Shown: piece after piece, positions 10,134-20,950 of the stretch | Numbering within the stretch: the stretch's first letter is position 1 | How the letters are laid out: each line of letters begins with the position of its first letter | Assembly: GCA_028292485.1 (NCBI GenBank) | Contig: JAQGMG010000043.1 | Coordinates: 62,001-126,000, forward strand | DNA: 64,000 bases | DNA from: Rhodocyclales bacterium | GTDB taxonomy: Bacteria; Pseudomonadota; Gammaproteobacteria; Burkholderiales; Rhodocyclaceae | Direction: 5' to 3' | Made by a program: the position numbers and the translations under genes | Notes under the pieces: model-generated | Seen by the model: the letters and a program-made list of their open reading frames with translations, nothing else | Databases searched by the model: none | What the model was told of the DNA's origin: nothing

Positions 10134-11300
10134 TTAGTGCAAATGCTTTGGTACCTGATCAGCCGATTCTTCAGGCAGTTCGGCATGCACCGCTTCACCA
10201 TCGGGCGATGGATACATCGGCGAGCCGCAATCGTCGCAATATTCCATCGGAAAGCGCTGTTCCAGTTGCATCACCGTCGTCACACCGCATTCGCGCAGCG
10301 TCTGCTCGATTTGCTGGGGAACGTCAGGGTTGTCGTCTTCCACACCCAGTAGCGGCCATACCACGCCGTGCACCACGGCGTTGCTGCCCAGCGTAGTGAA
10401 GCCGATTCGATACTCTTCCAGTTGCCGATCGAAGAATGGCGCGATGACTGCGCGCAAGCCATCTGGTGGCGCATCGAGTGTCGTCGAAAGAAAAGCCACA
10501 GACGCACGAATGGAGTAGGCACGCGACAGGCGATCCGCTTGCCTGCACGCGGCGAAATAGGCGTCAGGCAGCACGAGTTCCGTAGCACATCCTGCCAGCA
10601 AGGGCGCCAGACAAGCGCCGCCCTGCGTACGCCATTGCGATGCGGAGTGCTCACGTGAGCCGTCCTTTTCCTGCCAGCGAAAGATGGCTGCGCCGGGCTC
10701 GGTGACGACGGCCGCAACGAGATAACGCACGTCCGACAGGAAGCGCGCCGTTTCGGGCAGCGTCTCCGCATCGATTGTCAGGTCACGATTGCGCTCGGCC
10801 GCCGTCGCCAGTTCGGCTGCAAACCGCGCGGTTTCACAATAGCCTTGCGGCAATTGGTCGGGGCTGAAAAGTACATTGGCAAAAGCCAGCTTGACCTTGC
10901 TGGCCAGCACATGAGCCGACAGATGCACACGCAAGTTCGCCAGTGCACTTGCGGGCAGGGTATTGGCCGGGATATTGAAACGAGACCAGGCAAGAATTGG
11001 CGCAGTGATGAGCAAGGTCTGCCTGGTCGCATCAGCAGATCCGCCTTCGGCGCGGGATTCCACTGCATCGGCCAGGGCGTCGTGAGCAGCAGGGTTGGAT
11101 GTGTAGAGATGATCCAGCGCAGCGCCGAGCGCGTCCTCATTGCCTGAGTGAAGCAAACCATCGACGGCTTCGGCAAGGCGCAGATCCCAGAAAGAATCTT
11201 CCGCGCGACTGCCCGATTCGGCCAGCCCGACAGCCAGCCACAGCAGATTCTCAGCTTCGCGGGGCAGGCCGCTGCGGCGGCCCAGTCTGGATCGTTTCAT
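10134..11300 (-). CDS. DUF2863 family protein
   Basis: 388 residues from MKRSRLGRRSGLPREAENLL, which resembles the conserved opening of DUF2863 proteins I know only from Burkholderiales. No signal peptide or membrane span. Near the C-terminus a CDDCGSPMYPSPDGE segment resembles half of a zinc knuckle. Function unknown. I chose ATG 11300 rather than the frame's upstream end (11354) because the family similarity begins there. It lies just downstream of bioD on the same strand (57 bases), so it may be co-transcribed with the biotin genes, but nothing in its sequence suggests a role in that pathway. Confidence 0.75.
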   Translation of the reverse strand: MKRSRLGRRSGLPREAENLLWLAVGLAESGSRAEDSFWDLRLAEAVDGLLHSGNEDALGAALDHLYTSNPAAHDALADAVESRAEGGSADATRQTLLITAPILAWSRFNIPANTLPASALANLRVHLSAHVLASKVKLAFANVLFSPDQLPQGYCETARFAAELATAAERNRDLTIDAETLPETARFLSDVRYLVAAVVTEPGAAIFRWQEKDGSREHSASQWRTQGGACLAPLLAGCATELVLPDAYFAACRQADRLSRAYSIRASVAFLSTTLDAPPDGLRAVIAPFFDRQLEEYRIGFTTLGSNAVVHGVVWPLLGVEDDNPDVPQQIEQTLRECGVTTVMQLEQRFPMEYCDDCGSPMYPSPDGEAVHAELPEESADQVPKHLH

Positions 11301-11357
11301 TACGCGCTCGTCAATATTCAGGTCGGCGGATTCTACACCCCTCCCTGTACGCACTCC

Positions 11358-12047
11358 TCAATAGTCAAGGCTGGCCAAGGCGGGTTGCAGGTACGACACG
11401 GCGTCGGCTGATGAAGCGAGCCGCGGCACGATGCCGAGGCAAGGTGCTATCAAGCGTTGACGCAGACTGCTGACATTCTCCTCCAGGCACGGCATGTTGG
11501 CGTCGAGCACGTTGCCGATCCAGCCCGCAAAGGGCAGGCCGCAAGCGGCAATGCATTGTGCCGTCAGCAATGCGTGATTCAGACAGCCCAGGCGCAAACC
11601 CACTACGAGAATCACTGGCAGGCCGAGTTGGCGCGCCAGTGTGGACATGTCCGCATCGTCATCAAGCGGTACCAGAAAGCCGCCAGCCCCTTCGACGACG
11701 ACACGTTCAGTCTCGGCTCGCAGCGACTCAAATCCGGCAACAAGCGTATGCATATCAATCGTGATACTGGCGCGCTCAGCAGCGATATGCGGTGCGATTG
11801 CTTCGGGCAGGCAGAGCGGGTTGATGCGTGCGATGGAGAATCCGGCCGCGCTGGCAGCCTGCAGGCGCAGTGCGTCCTCATTGCAAAGTGCGCCGCCGTC
11901 GTCACCGATTGACTCAGCGCCCGCAGCGATGGGCTTGTAGCCCACGGCGCGCAGACCATTTGCACGCCATGCCTGCAACAGCGCGCAGGCCACGAATGTC
12001 TTGCCGACATCCGTGTCCGTTCCAGTCAGAAAAAATGATTTATTCAT
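11358..12047 (-). CDS. bioD: Dethiobiotin synthase
   Basis: Closes the ureido ring of 7,8-diaminopelargonate with CO2 and ATP. 229 residues from MNKSFFLTGTDTDVGKT, which contains the Walker A loop (GTDTDVGKT). GYKPIAAG carries the second substrate lysine and VEGAGGFLVPL is the family signature. It is the last gene of bioF-bioH-bioC-bioD, 16 bases after bioC. bioA and bioB are not in the window. Confidence 0.95.
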   Translation of the reverse strand: MNKSFFLTGTDTDVGKTFVACALLQAWRANGLRAVGYKPIAAGAESIGDDGGALCNEDALRLQAASAAGFSIARINPLCLPEAIAPHIAAERASITIDMHTLVAGFESLRAETERVVVEGAGGFLVPLDDDADMSTLARQLGLPVILVVGLRLGCLNHALLTAQCIAACGLPFAGWIGNVLDANMPCLEENVSSLRQRLIAPCLGIVPRLASSADAVSYLQPALASLDY

Positions 12048-12063
12048 ACAGCGTTCATGTCTT

Positions 12064-12816
12064 TCATGCGCGCCGCGCGGTGATGAATACGGCATCGTAA
12101 GTAACAGGCAGTCCCATATCGTTACTCAGCGATTGGTAGTACGACTCCGCGCGACGGAAGCGCTGCACACCGAACAGGCCTTTCGGGCGCATGCCACCAA
12201 CAACGTTCGCGCCGAGCGCCTTGATGTCATGAAGCATCGTCCGGAAGTCAGCCGCATGCGCCACAAAAGCTACGCGTTGAATTTCCACCGCTTCAAACCC
12301 CGCTGCGCTCAGTTGCGATTCGTAACTCGCGGCTGGCGCAAACTGGCGGACATGTTCGTCGCTATCGGCATGGCGAAAAGCTGCACGAAGCTCATTGAGC
12401 GTGTCAGGCCCCAGCGTTGCTACGGCCAGTGTTCCTCCAGGTTGCAGCACGCGCGCGGCTTCCCCGATGGCACGCGTGGTGTCCGTCCATTGCCAGGCAA
12501 GACTCGAATAGTAGAGCGCTAGGCACGCACTGCGCAGGGGCAGGGCTTCGATATCGGCACACACACTACACTGGCGAGATGCCATGAGCATTGGCAGCGC
12601 ATGATCGAGTGCGACGCAATCAGCACCGAGCGCTTGCAGTTTTTCAAGGGCGTAACCTGTACCGCTGCCGGCATCGAGGACGATGCCGGTGGTCACAGCG
12701 CATTTCGCGATTAGTGCATCCGCAATGCGGCGTTGCACGTGCGCAACATCATCGTAGCGAGGCGCTGCGTTGCCGAAAGCGGCCCTGATCGCGCGTTTCT
12801 CCAGGTCAGCTCGCAT
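12064..12816 (-). CDS. bioC: Malonyl-ACP O-methyltransferase
   Basis: Methylates malonyl-ACP so that the fatty acid machinery can build pimeloyl-ACP methyl ester for biotin. 250 residues with a class I SAM-binding start (VLDAGSGTGYALEKL, about residues 47-61), the family N-terminus RAAFGNAAPRYDDVAHVQ, and WTDTTRAIGEAARVLQPGG. It overlaps the end of bioH by 11 bases, and its partner esterase is thus immediately upstream. Confidence 0.93.
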   Translation of the reverse strand: MRADLEKRAIRAAFGNAAPRYDDVAHVQRRIADALIAKCAVTTGIVLDAGSGTGYALEKLQALGADCVALDHALPMLMASRQCSVCADIEALPLRSACLALYYSSLAWQWTDTTRAIGEAARVLQPGGTLAVATLGPDTLNELRAAFRHADSDEHVRQFAPAASYESQLSAAGFEAVEIQRVAFVAHAADFRTMLHDIKALGANVVGGMRPKGLFGVQRFRRAESYYQSLSNDMGLPVTYDAVFITARRA

Positions 12817-13531
12817 GGATGAATTGCTCGATGCGCGCCGCTACTTCGGCCGGTTGCGAAAGGAAAGCAGCGTGCCCCACGCCGGGCATGATGAAAGTCT
12901 CACCGCCTGACCAGCGATGGGCCAGCCATTGCGTGGCGGCGACGGGCATCAGCGCATCCTGCTCGCCGTGTATGAGCAGACAGCGCGTGGAAACTGCAGG
13001 CAATGCGCCACGCAGATCGCTCTGTTCAAGCAGCCTCAGGCCGTGCGCCAGCGCCGCGCCGTGCGTGTCGGTAGCTGCAATGTTGGCACGCAAGGCCTTG
13101 CTGACGGCAACGCGTTCGACATCGCCAAGCGCTTGCAAGGCGATGAAGCGCTCGACAGTGCGTACGGGGTCCTTGAGAAAATTCTGGCGGAATGCTGTTG
13201 TCGTTTCAGCGTCGAGACCATGCGGCCAGTCATCGCGTTTGACGAAGCTCGGCGTTGCCGCGAATAGCACCAGGCGAGAGACATGTCGTGGTGCACGCGC
13301 CGCAATGGCCATGGCCAGCATGGCGCCCAGTGACCAACCGATGAGCACAGCACCCGGCGGGATCTCGGCAAGCAGCCTGGCGGCCCAATCATCCAGCGAG
13401 CCTTCATTGGCAAACAGCGCAGGTGCGGTGACAGCGTCGCTGTCCAGACGCTGGACAAGCCGGGATTGCAGTGGGGCCCACACCTCAGGCGTAAGTCCCC
13501 AGCCATGCAGCAAGACAATAGGCGCTGTCAT
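12806..13531 (-). CDS. bioH: Pimeloyl-ACP methyl ester carboxylesterase
   Basis: Removes the methyl group added by BioC, ending pimelate elongation. Alpha/beta hydrolase of 241 residues: oxyanion loop in LLHGWGL, nucleophile Ser67 in GWSLGAM, acid Asp192 in HGEQDALMPV, and His220 in PGVGHAAF. The start codon overlaps the bioF stop in an ATGA arrangement, implying translational coupling. The bioC/bioH pair here is the same route as in E. coli, although there bioH is unlinked. Confidence 0.93.
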   Translation of the reverse strand: MTAPIVLLHGWGLTPEVWAPLQSRLVQRLDSDAVTAPALFANEGSLDDWAARLLAEIPPGAVLIGWSLGAMLAMAIAARAPRHVSRLVLFAATPSFVKRDDWPHGLDAETTTAFRQNFLKDPVRTVERFIALQALGDVERVAVSKALRANIAATDTHGAALAHGLRLLEQSDLRGALPAVSTRCLLIHGEQDALMPVAATQWLAHRWSGGETFIMPGVGHAAFLSQPAEVAARIEQFIHAS

Positions 13532-14721
13532 CCCTGCGTTGTGCTCAAGCTGGCTAATTGTTCGCCGAGTGCGGCAGTCAGCTGCTCGACCTGCGCCAGG
13601 CTGTGGGCGGCCGACAAGGAAATGCGCAGACGGGCGCTGCCCTTCGGCACGGTGGGCGGTCGGATCGCGGGTGTCCAGATATCACGTTCCAGCAGCGCTG
13701 CTGCGATATCCACCGTTGCGGCGTTGTCACCAATGACAACGGGCTGGATCGGTGTGTTCGAAGGCATCAGACGTTGTGCGTGCGAAGCCATGCCATCGCG
13801 AAAGCATGCAATCAACGTGCGCAGATGCTGACGCCGGTCATCGGCGTTTTCAATCAGAGCCAGCGCATTCAGGAGGACGTGAGCCATCATTGGCGGCATG
13901 GCAGTCGTAAAGATGTACGAGCGTGATCGCTGCAGCAGCCATTCGATTAGCGTACGGCTACCGGCAACGAACGCCCCGGCAACGCCTGCGGCTTTGCCGA
14001 GGGTGCCCATCAGGATTATCCGTTCCGCGCGCAGGCCGGCCGCTGCGAGGCTGCCACGCCCTTGCGGGCCCAGTACGCCAAAGCCGTGTGCATCGTCAAC
14101 CAAGAGCCAGGCATCATGCTGCTCGGCAAGTTCAAGCAGGCGGGGCAGGGGTGCGATGTCGCCATCCATGCTGAAAACGGCATCGGTCACGATCAGCTTG
14201 TTTTGCGCTGAAGATGCATCAAGCATATCGGCCAGGGCTTCCATGTCGTTGTGGGCATAGCGGCTCAGTGCGGCGCGCGAGAGCAGGGCTCCGTCGATCA
14301 ACGAAGCGTGATTGAGACGGTCGGCAAACACCTCGTCATTGCGGCCGAGCAATGCAGGCATTACAGCGATGTTGGCCATATAGCCGGTCGAGAAAACCAG
14401 CGCCGCCTCGCAGCCGACAAAGCGCGCCAGTTCGTCTTCGAGCGCCTCATGCACGGCCGAATGACCACTGACGAGATGAGAAGCACCGGCGCCTACGCCC
14501 CAGCGACGCGCACCATCGGCAGCCGCTTCGACGAGCTGGGGATGATTGGCCAGACCAAGATAATCATTGCTGGCGAACGCCAGCACGCGCCTGCCCGCAG
14601 TCTCTACTTGCGGGGCACAAGGCGATTGCGTGAGTTTGCGATGCCGTCGCATGGAGCTTGCATCAGCCTCCGCAAGCGCTTCGCGCAACTTGTCGAGCAA
14701 TTTGAATTCGGTGTTTGGCAC
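13528..14721 (-). CDS. bioF: 8-amino-7-oxononanoate synthase
   Basis: PLP enzyme condensing pimeloyl-ACP with alanine. About 397 residues. ASNDYLGL is the family N-terminal signature, LVDDAHGFGVLG holds the PLP-contacting aspartate, and LMGTLGKAAGVAG holds the Schiff-base lysine (about residue 243). The start is uncertain. GTG 14721 gives the usual N-terminus (VPNTEFKLLDKLREAL) but lacks a clear ribosome site; the frame extends to a TTG at 14784 preceded by GGGG, which would add an unlikely hydrophobic leader. First gene of the biotin operon. Confidence 0.92.
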   Translation of the reverse strand: MPNTEFKLLDKLREALAEADASSMRRHRKLTQSPCAPQVETAGRRVLAFASNDYLGLANHPQLVEAAADGARRWGVGAGASHLVSGHSAVHEALEDELARFVGCEAALVFSTGYMANIAVMPALLGRNDEVFADRLNHASLIDGALLSRAALSRYAHNDMEALADMLDASSAQNKLIVTDAVFSMDGDIAPLPRLLELAEQHDAWLLVDDAHGFGVLGPQGRGSLAAAGLRAERIILMGTLGKAAGVAGAFVAGSRTLIEWLLQRSRSYIFTTAMPPMMAHVLLNALALIENADDRRQHLRTLIACFRDGMASHAQRLMPSNTPIQPVVIGDNAATVDIAAALLERDIWTPAIRPPTVPKGSARLRISLSAAHSLAQVEQLTAALGEQLASLSTTQG

Positions 14722-14954
14722 TGTGCAAAACTGAAGGACGGTAAGGACAAGACAGACAAGATAGGGCAAGATGCCCGACGTCAATTTTAACCCCGGATAC
14801 GGGTAATCACCGGTATTGCCGTGTAATAGCGCGCCGTGTACCCGATAAACAGTGATGTTCCAACGATCAAGCTGCCATGGCCGTGCTAAGGTCGGGCGAC
14901 ATTGTCATAAACCGCAGCGCATTTTTTGCGCAAATGCAAAAACAGGAGGGACGT

Positions 14955-15965
14955 ATGACAGGTTTTGCCCGTAGCAGATTCGTTGCAACTTTTCCGGCAG
15001 GACTCATGTTTCTTGTATGTCTGACGCTGTCGGTCTGGAGCAGCGCCTTTGCTGCCACTACTTTTGTTTCTGCCGATGTGCAGAATCGAGATCAGCCTGC
15101 TGTCAAAGCCGTAGAGCACATGTCGCAGCTGCTATCGACGCGTTCAAACGGAGAGCTCACCGTCCAGGTTAAAACCAATGGCGAGCTCGGCACGGAAGCG
15201 GAGGTTCTGGACAAGTTGCGCAAGGGAACGCTCGACATGGGCCGACTGAGTCTGGCTGCATTTGCCGATTCGGTGCCAGCGGCGAAGTTGATGAGCCTGC
15301 CCTATCTTTTCCGCTCCCGCGACCACTTATGGACCGTATTGCACGGTGATTTCGGCACGAGACTCGAGGGCGAAATCCAGAAGAGCGGGGTAGTCGTGAT
15401 CATGTATCTGGACGGCGGTGCGCGTAACTTCTATGCGAAGAAACCGATTCGCAATCGCGATGACTTCAAGGGACTGAAGTTTCGTGTGGAGTCCTCTGCG
15501 ATTTATAAGGATCTGATCACGGCACTTGGTGGCACACCGGTTGCCGTCCCTTACGACAAGGTCAGTGATGCGCTGCGTGAGGGCGATATCGATGGGGCGG
15601 AAAGCAACGTCATCTCATATGTCAGCGGAGACCACTACAAACAGGCGCGATATCTGAGCCTTGATGAACATTCGATGGTGCCGGACGTGTTGGTCATGTC
15701 GAAGAAAGCCTGGGCAAAACTGACGCCTGCGCAGCAAGAGCTGCTCAAGATGGCGGGCCTTGAAAGCGAGGACTTCATGGCCAAACTTTGGCAGGACAAA
15801 GAGCGCGACGCTCTGGCATTCGCCAGGAAAAACGGCGTGACGGTCCTTAATAAATCGCAGCTTTCGATGACCGGGATCGAGTCGTTTGCGGTCAGGCAGT
15901 ATTCGCGCTACGTGCAGGATCCCAAGGATCTGGAAACCGTACTGCAGATTGTCAGCACCAAGTAA
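14955..15965 (+). CDS. Orphan TRAP-type solute-binding protein (DctP family)
   Basis: 336 residues: a signal peptide (residues 1-31, ending SSAFAATT) and a complete DctP-type ligand-binding domain. Arg177 in GLKFRVESS corresponds to the arginine that holds the ligand carboxylate in the family. HSMVPDVLVMSKKAW is a typical C-lobe segment. ATG 14955 has an excellent AGGAGGG site; the frame's upstream extension is not needed. No DctQ or DctM membrane subunits are near: the neighbours are divergent bioF and a convergent VC0807-type gene. The same domain, equally complete, is fused to a chemoreceptor at 32209-34335. The ligand cannot be read from sequence; a dicarboxylate or other carboxylated solute is typical. 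Confidence 0.88.
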   Translation: MTGFARSRFVATFPAGLMFLVCLTLSVWSSAFAATTFVSADVQNRDQPAVKAVEHMSQLLSTRSNGELTVQVKTNGELGTEAEVLDKLRKGTLDMGRLSLAAFADSVPAAKLMSLPYLFRSRDHLWTVLHGDFGTRLEGEIQKSGVVVIMYLDGGARNFYAKKPIRNRDDFKGLKFRVESSAIYKDLITALGGTPVAVPYDKVSDALREGDIDGAESNVISYVSGDHYKQARYLSLDEHSMVPDVLVMSKKAWAKLTPAQQELLKMAGLESEDFMAKLWQDKERDALAFARKNGVTVLNKSQLSMTGIESFAVRQYSRYVQDPKDLETVLQIVSTK

Positions 15966-15982
15966 TCAGATCAGGTCTTGAA

Positions 15983-16618
15983 TCAGGGCTTGCTTGCCGC
16001 TTCGGTATCGCAAACGTCAAAACGTTTGCGATACCAGAGCGTCCACAGCAGCAACAAACCGATCAGGCCGTAGCTCACAAACGGCGAGAGCATGAGAAAG
16101 CGCTCCGAGCTCCAGTGCCAGGCCAGCCAGCCGCGCAGCAGCGCTTCGGCAGTGAGCCCGAAGCCCCAACCCCAGGTGATTCCACGCAGCATGCGCTGAG
16201 AGACCTGCAACTGCCACCATTCATCAAAGTCGCTGCCTGCTTCGTCTGTGCTCTGCCGCTTTGCCATGGCACGTGCCAAGTGAAAGACAAGGGGCCGGGA
16301 AAACGGCGCAGAAACGAGGAAGGCGATGCCGATGAGCCCCGAAATCAATGATTCGCGCACCAGCAATAATCTGGGGTTTCCGCCTAAAGACAACGCAAAC
16401 AGCGACAGGCCGATGCCGGCGAGAATCATCATGCTCAACGCATCAAGGCGCCTGTGGCGAATCAGCTCGGCGCAACTCCACAGCAATGGCGGCAGGGCAG
16501 AGCACAGTAATCCTCCAAACTCTCCCCAATGCGGCTCTGCCAGTTTGTAGGCAAGCCATGGCAGTACGAGGTTGAATGTCAGGTCCAGCGCAAGATGAAG
16601 ATTTTTTTTGCTCAGCAT
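15983..16618 (-). CDS. VC0807-family multi-span membrane protein
   Basis: 211 residues with about five to six hydrophobic segments, including LTFNLVLPWLAYKLA, LLCSALPPLLWSCAEL, MMILAGIGLSLFALSL, LISGLIGIAFLVSAP and YGLIGLLLLWTLWY. The pattern of an RRLDALS loop after the second span recalls the VC0807 family, whose function is unknown. ATG 16618 is chosen; a TTG at 16672 would put the start against the terminator hairpin. Convergent with the TRAP binding-protein gene (17 bases apart). Confidence 0.7.
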   Translation of the reverse strand: MLSKKNLHLALDLTFNLVLPWLAYKLAEPHWGEFGGLLCSALPPLLWSCAELIRHRRLDALSMMILAGIGLSLFALSLGGNPRLLLVRESLISGLIGIAFLVSAPFSRPLVFHLARAMAKRQSTDEAGSDFDEWWQLQVSQRMLRGITWGWGFGLTAEALLRGWLAWHWSSERFLMLSPFVSYGLIGLLLLWTLWYRKRFDVCDTEAASKP

Positions 16619-16673
16619 TGCGCGTCTGGAATAGGGGGTTGAAAGGGCGGCGGGGAAGCGGAGTTCGGACAAG

Positions 16674-16702
16674 AAAAAAGCCGGTTTTCAAACCGGCTTT
16701 TT
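16674..16702 (-). terminator. Terminator after the cupin gene
   Basis: AAAGCCGGTTT and AAACCGGCTTT form an 11-bp stem around a two-base centre, flanked by A-runs and T-runs on both sides, so it can act in either direction. It sits 17 bases beyond the cupin stop and upstream of the VC0807-type gene. Confidence 0.85.
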
Positions 16703-16718
16703 ACGTTTCAGGAGTATC

Positions 16719-17045
16719 TTATTTCTCCAGAAAGTCTTGGCGCTGCGGCGTGAAAGTGTCCAGCAGGATGCCCTTCTTGGTGCACAGACAACCGTGCATG
16801 ACACCGGATTTCTTGTAAAGCGTGTCACCGGCTTTGACCATCTTGGTTTCGTCGCCAATCGTAAACTTGAACTCACCGGAGAGCACATAGGTAAGCTGCT
16901 CGTGCGGATGGTTATGTAGCGGGCCGATCGCACCTTCTTCGAAATGGACTTCCACCTGCATCAGGCTACCGTCATGTGCCAGGATTTTACGGCTGACACC
17001 ATCGCCCAGATCTTCGAGTGGACGTTCTTCGCTATACACAAACAT
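16719..17045 (-). CDS. Single-domain cupin, KdgF-like
   Basis: 108 residues forming one cupin barrel. Metal-binding residues are visible as His44, His46 and Gln50 (HNHPHEQ) and His84 (GVMHGC). The opening EDLGDGVSRKILA and overall size resemble KdgF, which linearises unsaturated uronates from pectin or alginate breakdown. No other uronate genes are nearby, so the substrate is uncertain. AAGAGGTAC upstream serves as ribosome site. It has its own terminator, so it is probably a single-gene unit. Confidence 0.75.
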   Translation of the reverse strand: MFVYSEERPLEDLGDGVSRKILAHDGSLMQVEVHFEEGAIGPLHNHPHEQLTYVLSGEFKFTIGDETKMVKAGDTLYKKSGVMHGCLCTKKGILLDTFTPQRQDFLEK

Positions 17046-17175
17046 GGTTAAAGTACCTCTTACTAATAGTTTTTGTATTTTACACTATCAGCCGCATGGC
17101 GCGCGAGCCCGCCATGTGTGCTGAATGAACCCTATTCGCCGTGAATATGTGTTTCTTCGCGCTCCTGACCTGGCA

Positions 17176-18543
17176 CTACATCAACAGCCACGCGGCAGCG
17201 GACAGCAACAGCACGAACACAAGTGCGATGACCAACAAGACGGGGCCACCCAGACCAACTCCCGCAATCTCCTTTTTGGGTTCGAGCGCCGGAGCTTCCT
17301 CATACAGAACCGTTTCGTCGTTTGCGCCATGGTGAGGAATGGTGGCAGGTCGGGAAACTGGTGCCTCTGATACGGTGGATTTCGGTGGCAAGCTGAGGGC
17401 ATGACCGCAGCGTCGGCAGTAGACACGCTTGGGCTGTTTGTCGCCGCAGGTCGGGCATTGCACTTCCGGTAATGCCGCGGCCTGTGGGGCTGCCGCAGGA
17501 GGTTCGGGCGGTGCCGGCCTGTCGTGCGACTCATCGGGCGCGGCAGACAAGTAGTCATCGATGATCTCCGAATTCGCGATCAACGTTCTTTCAGGATCGA
17601 AGCCGCTTTCTGACGTGCCGGCAGCAGGTGGCAATTTCTGATTGGAGCGAACAATGATGGTTGCTTGCGCAGCCGGAGCGTGACGTGGTGCCACGATCAT
17701 GGTCGCGTCAGACGAAGCCGATTGCCGTGGCGGAACGATCATCGTCGGCTCGGATGAGGCGGAGTGACGTGGCGGCACAATCATGGTGGGTTCCGCCGCA
17801 GCACTACGACGGGGTGGCACGATCAAGGTCGGATCTGAACTGCTGCCGTGCCTCGGTGGCACGATCATGGTGGGTTCGGAGGCTGCGCTGTGACGCGGTG
17901 GCACAACGATGGTTTGATCGGATGAAGCGCTGGTCTGTCTTGGCGGCACGATCATGGTCGGCTGGGAAGCAGCAGAACCGCGCGATACAACGATAGTGGG
18001 TTCCGAGGAGCCGCGGCTGCGCGGCGGAACAATCATTGTTGGCTCCATGCTGCTATTGGCATGATGAGCCGCCACAGGAGCATGCTGCATTTCATTCAGA
18101 TGCCGCTGCGATATTGCAATCGTGGGTTGCGACCATCTGGTAGGTGATGGCGAATCGCCTTGCATCGATGCGATCTGCGTTTTTGCCGGATCGAAAGCGG
18201 GTTGATCACGCGATGTGACTCTTTGCGGCTCGGTTCTTGGAGCGGCCTGGGGCGCGGCGGCGCTTGCGGGAGAGTCCGCAGCAGATTCAGTGACAACAGC
18301 AGGAGCCTTGATCGTTTCGGCTTCAATTGCCACACGCATGCCGATTCGCTGCAGTTCCGTCAGATAACGCTGAGCGAGTTCATCCGTGAGGCCTTTTTTC
18401 AAAATGGCGCGTGTACCTGAAAACACACGATCAATCTGTTCTGGCGCCGCCTTCAGGCGCCGGGCGGCACTGGCCTTGACCGTGACGAGATCGAAGCCGT
18501 CGAGTAATTCTCCCTTGAACACGATTTGAAACTGCGACGACAT
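17176..18543 (-). CDS. Zinc-ribbon membrane protein with threonine-centred tandem repeats
   Basis: 455 residues. The order is: an N-terminal globular domain (1-80; FKGELLDGFDLVTV, then VFSGTRAILKKGLTDELAQRYL); a low-complexity region with about ten repeats of the pattern [ED]PTMIVPPR plus a Ser/Ala-rich linker; a C4 zinc ribbon (CPTCG then CRRCG); and a C-terminal membrane span (VLLVIALVFVLLLSAAAWLL) ending the protein. It is therefore a predicted tail-anchored protein with its bulk in the cytoplasm. Further T-x-x-[IV]-like sites lie outside the array (QPTIAIS, ERTLIAN, DETVLYE). This resembles substrates of Ser/Thr kinases read by FHA domains, but no kinase or FHA gene is in the window. ATG 18543 has CTGGGGGA upstream. 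I do not recognise a named family for the whole protein. Confidence 0.72.
   Translation of the reverse strand: MSSQFQIVFKGELLDGFDLVTVKASAARRLKAAPEQIDRVFSGTRAILKKGLTDELAQRYLTELQRIGMRVAIEAETIKAPAVVTESAADSPASAAAPQAAPRTEPQRVTSRDQPAFDPAKTQIASMQGDSPSPTRWSQPTIAISQRHLNEMQHAPVAAHHANSSMEPTMIVPPRSRGSSEPTIVVSRGSAASQPTMIVPPRQTSASSDQTIVVPPRHSAASEPTMIVPPRHGSSSDPTLIVPPRRSAAAEPTMIVPPRHSASSEPTMIVPPRQSASSDATMIVAPRHAPAAQATIIVRSNQKLPPAAGTSESGFDPERTLIANSEIIDDYLSAAPDESHDRPAPPEPPAAAPQAAALPEVQCPTCGDKQPKRVYCRRCGHALSLPPKSTVSEAPVSRPATIPHHGANDETVLYEEAPALEPKKEIAGVGLGGPVLLVIALVFVLLLSAAAWLLM
17645..18045 (-). repeat. Coding tandem repeat (about ten units of 14-15 codons)
   Basis: Each unit encodes a variant of EPTMIVPPR followed by a short HSASS-like linker. 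Variants include EPTIVVSR, DQTIVVPPR, DPTLIVPPR, DATMIVAPR and QATIIVRSN. Threonine and the following hydrophobic triplet are kept in every unit while linkers drift. The DNA units are similar but not identical, so the array is probably maintained by selection on the peptide as well as by duplication. Confidence 0.85.
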
Positions 18544-18784
18544 TTTTCCCCCAGACGTCTTTATGTATTTCTCTGAATTGGACAGTGCTCCGCGATAATC
18601 AGATGCGGCGCCTTGATTGTCAAATTTGACGGTTTGTCGCATGTTGGCGACATACGAGGAGAGCTGACTTGGGATCAGTGACAATCACCATGGTTAATGG
18701 TGAGTAGCGATAATCTTTATTATGTAAAGTTAAGTAGATCCAGACGGGTTCGCTCCAAAGGTATGCTCGCCTTCGAGAACGTCA

Positions 18785-20950
<2,166 letters not shown>

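Noticed and set aside
14955-16618. A TRAP transporter operon
   Set aside because: The convergent neighbour is a VC0807-type membrane protein on the opposite strand, not DctQ or DctM.
18686-18702. Palindrome CACCAT-GGTTA-ATGGTG downstream of ligA
   Set aside because: No T-run follows on the minus strand, so it is not a credible terminator; it is short enough to arise by chance.
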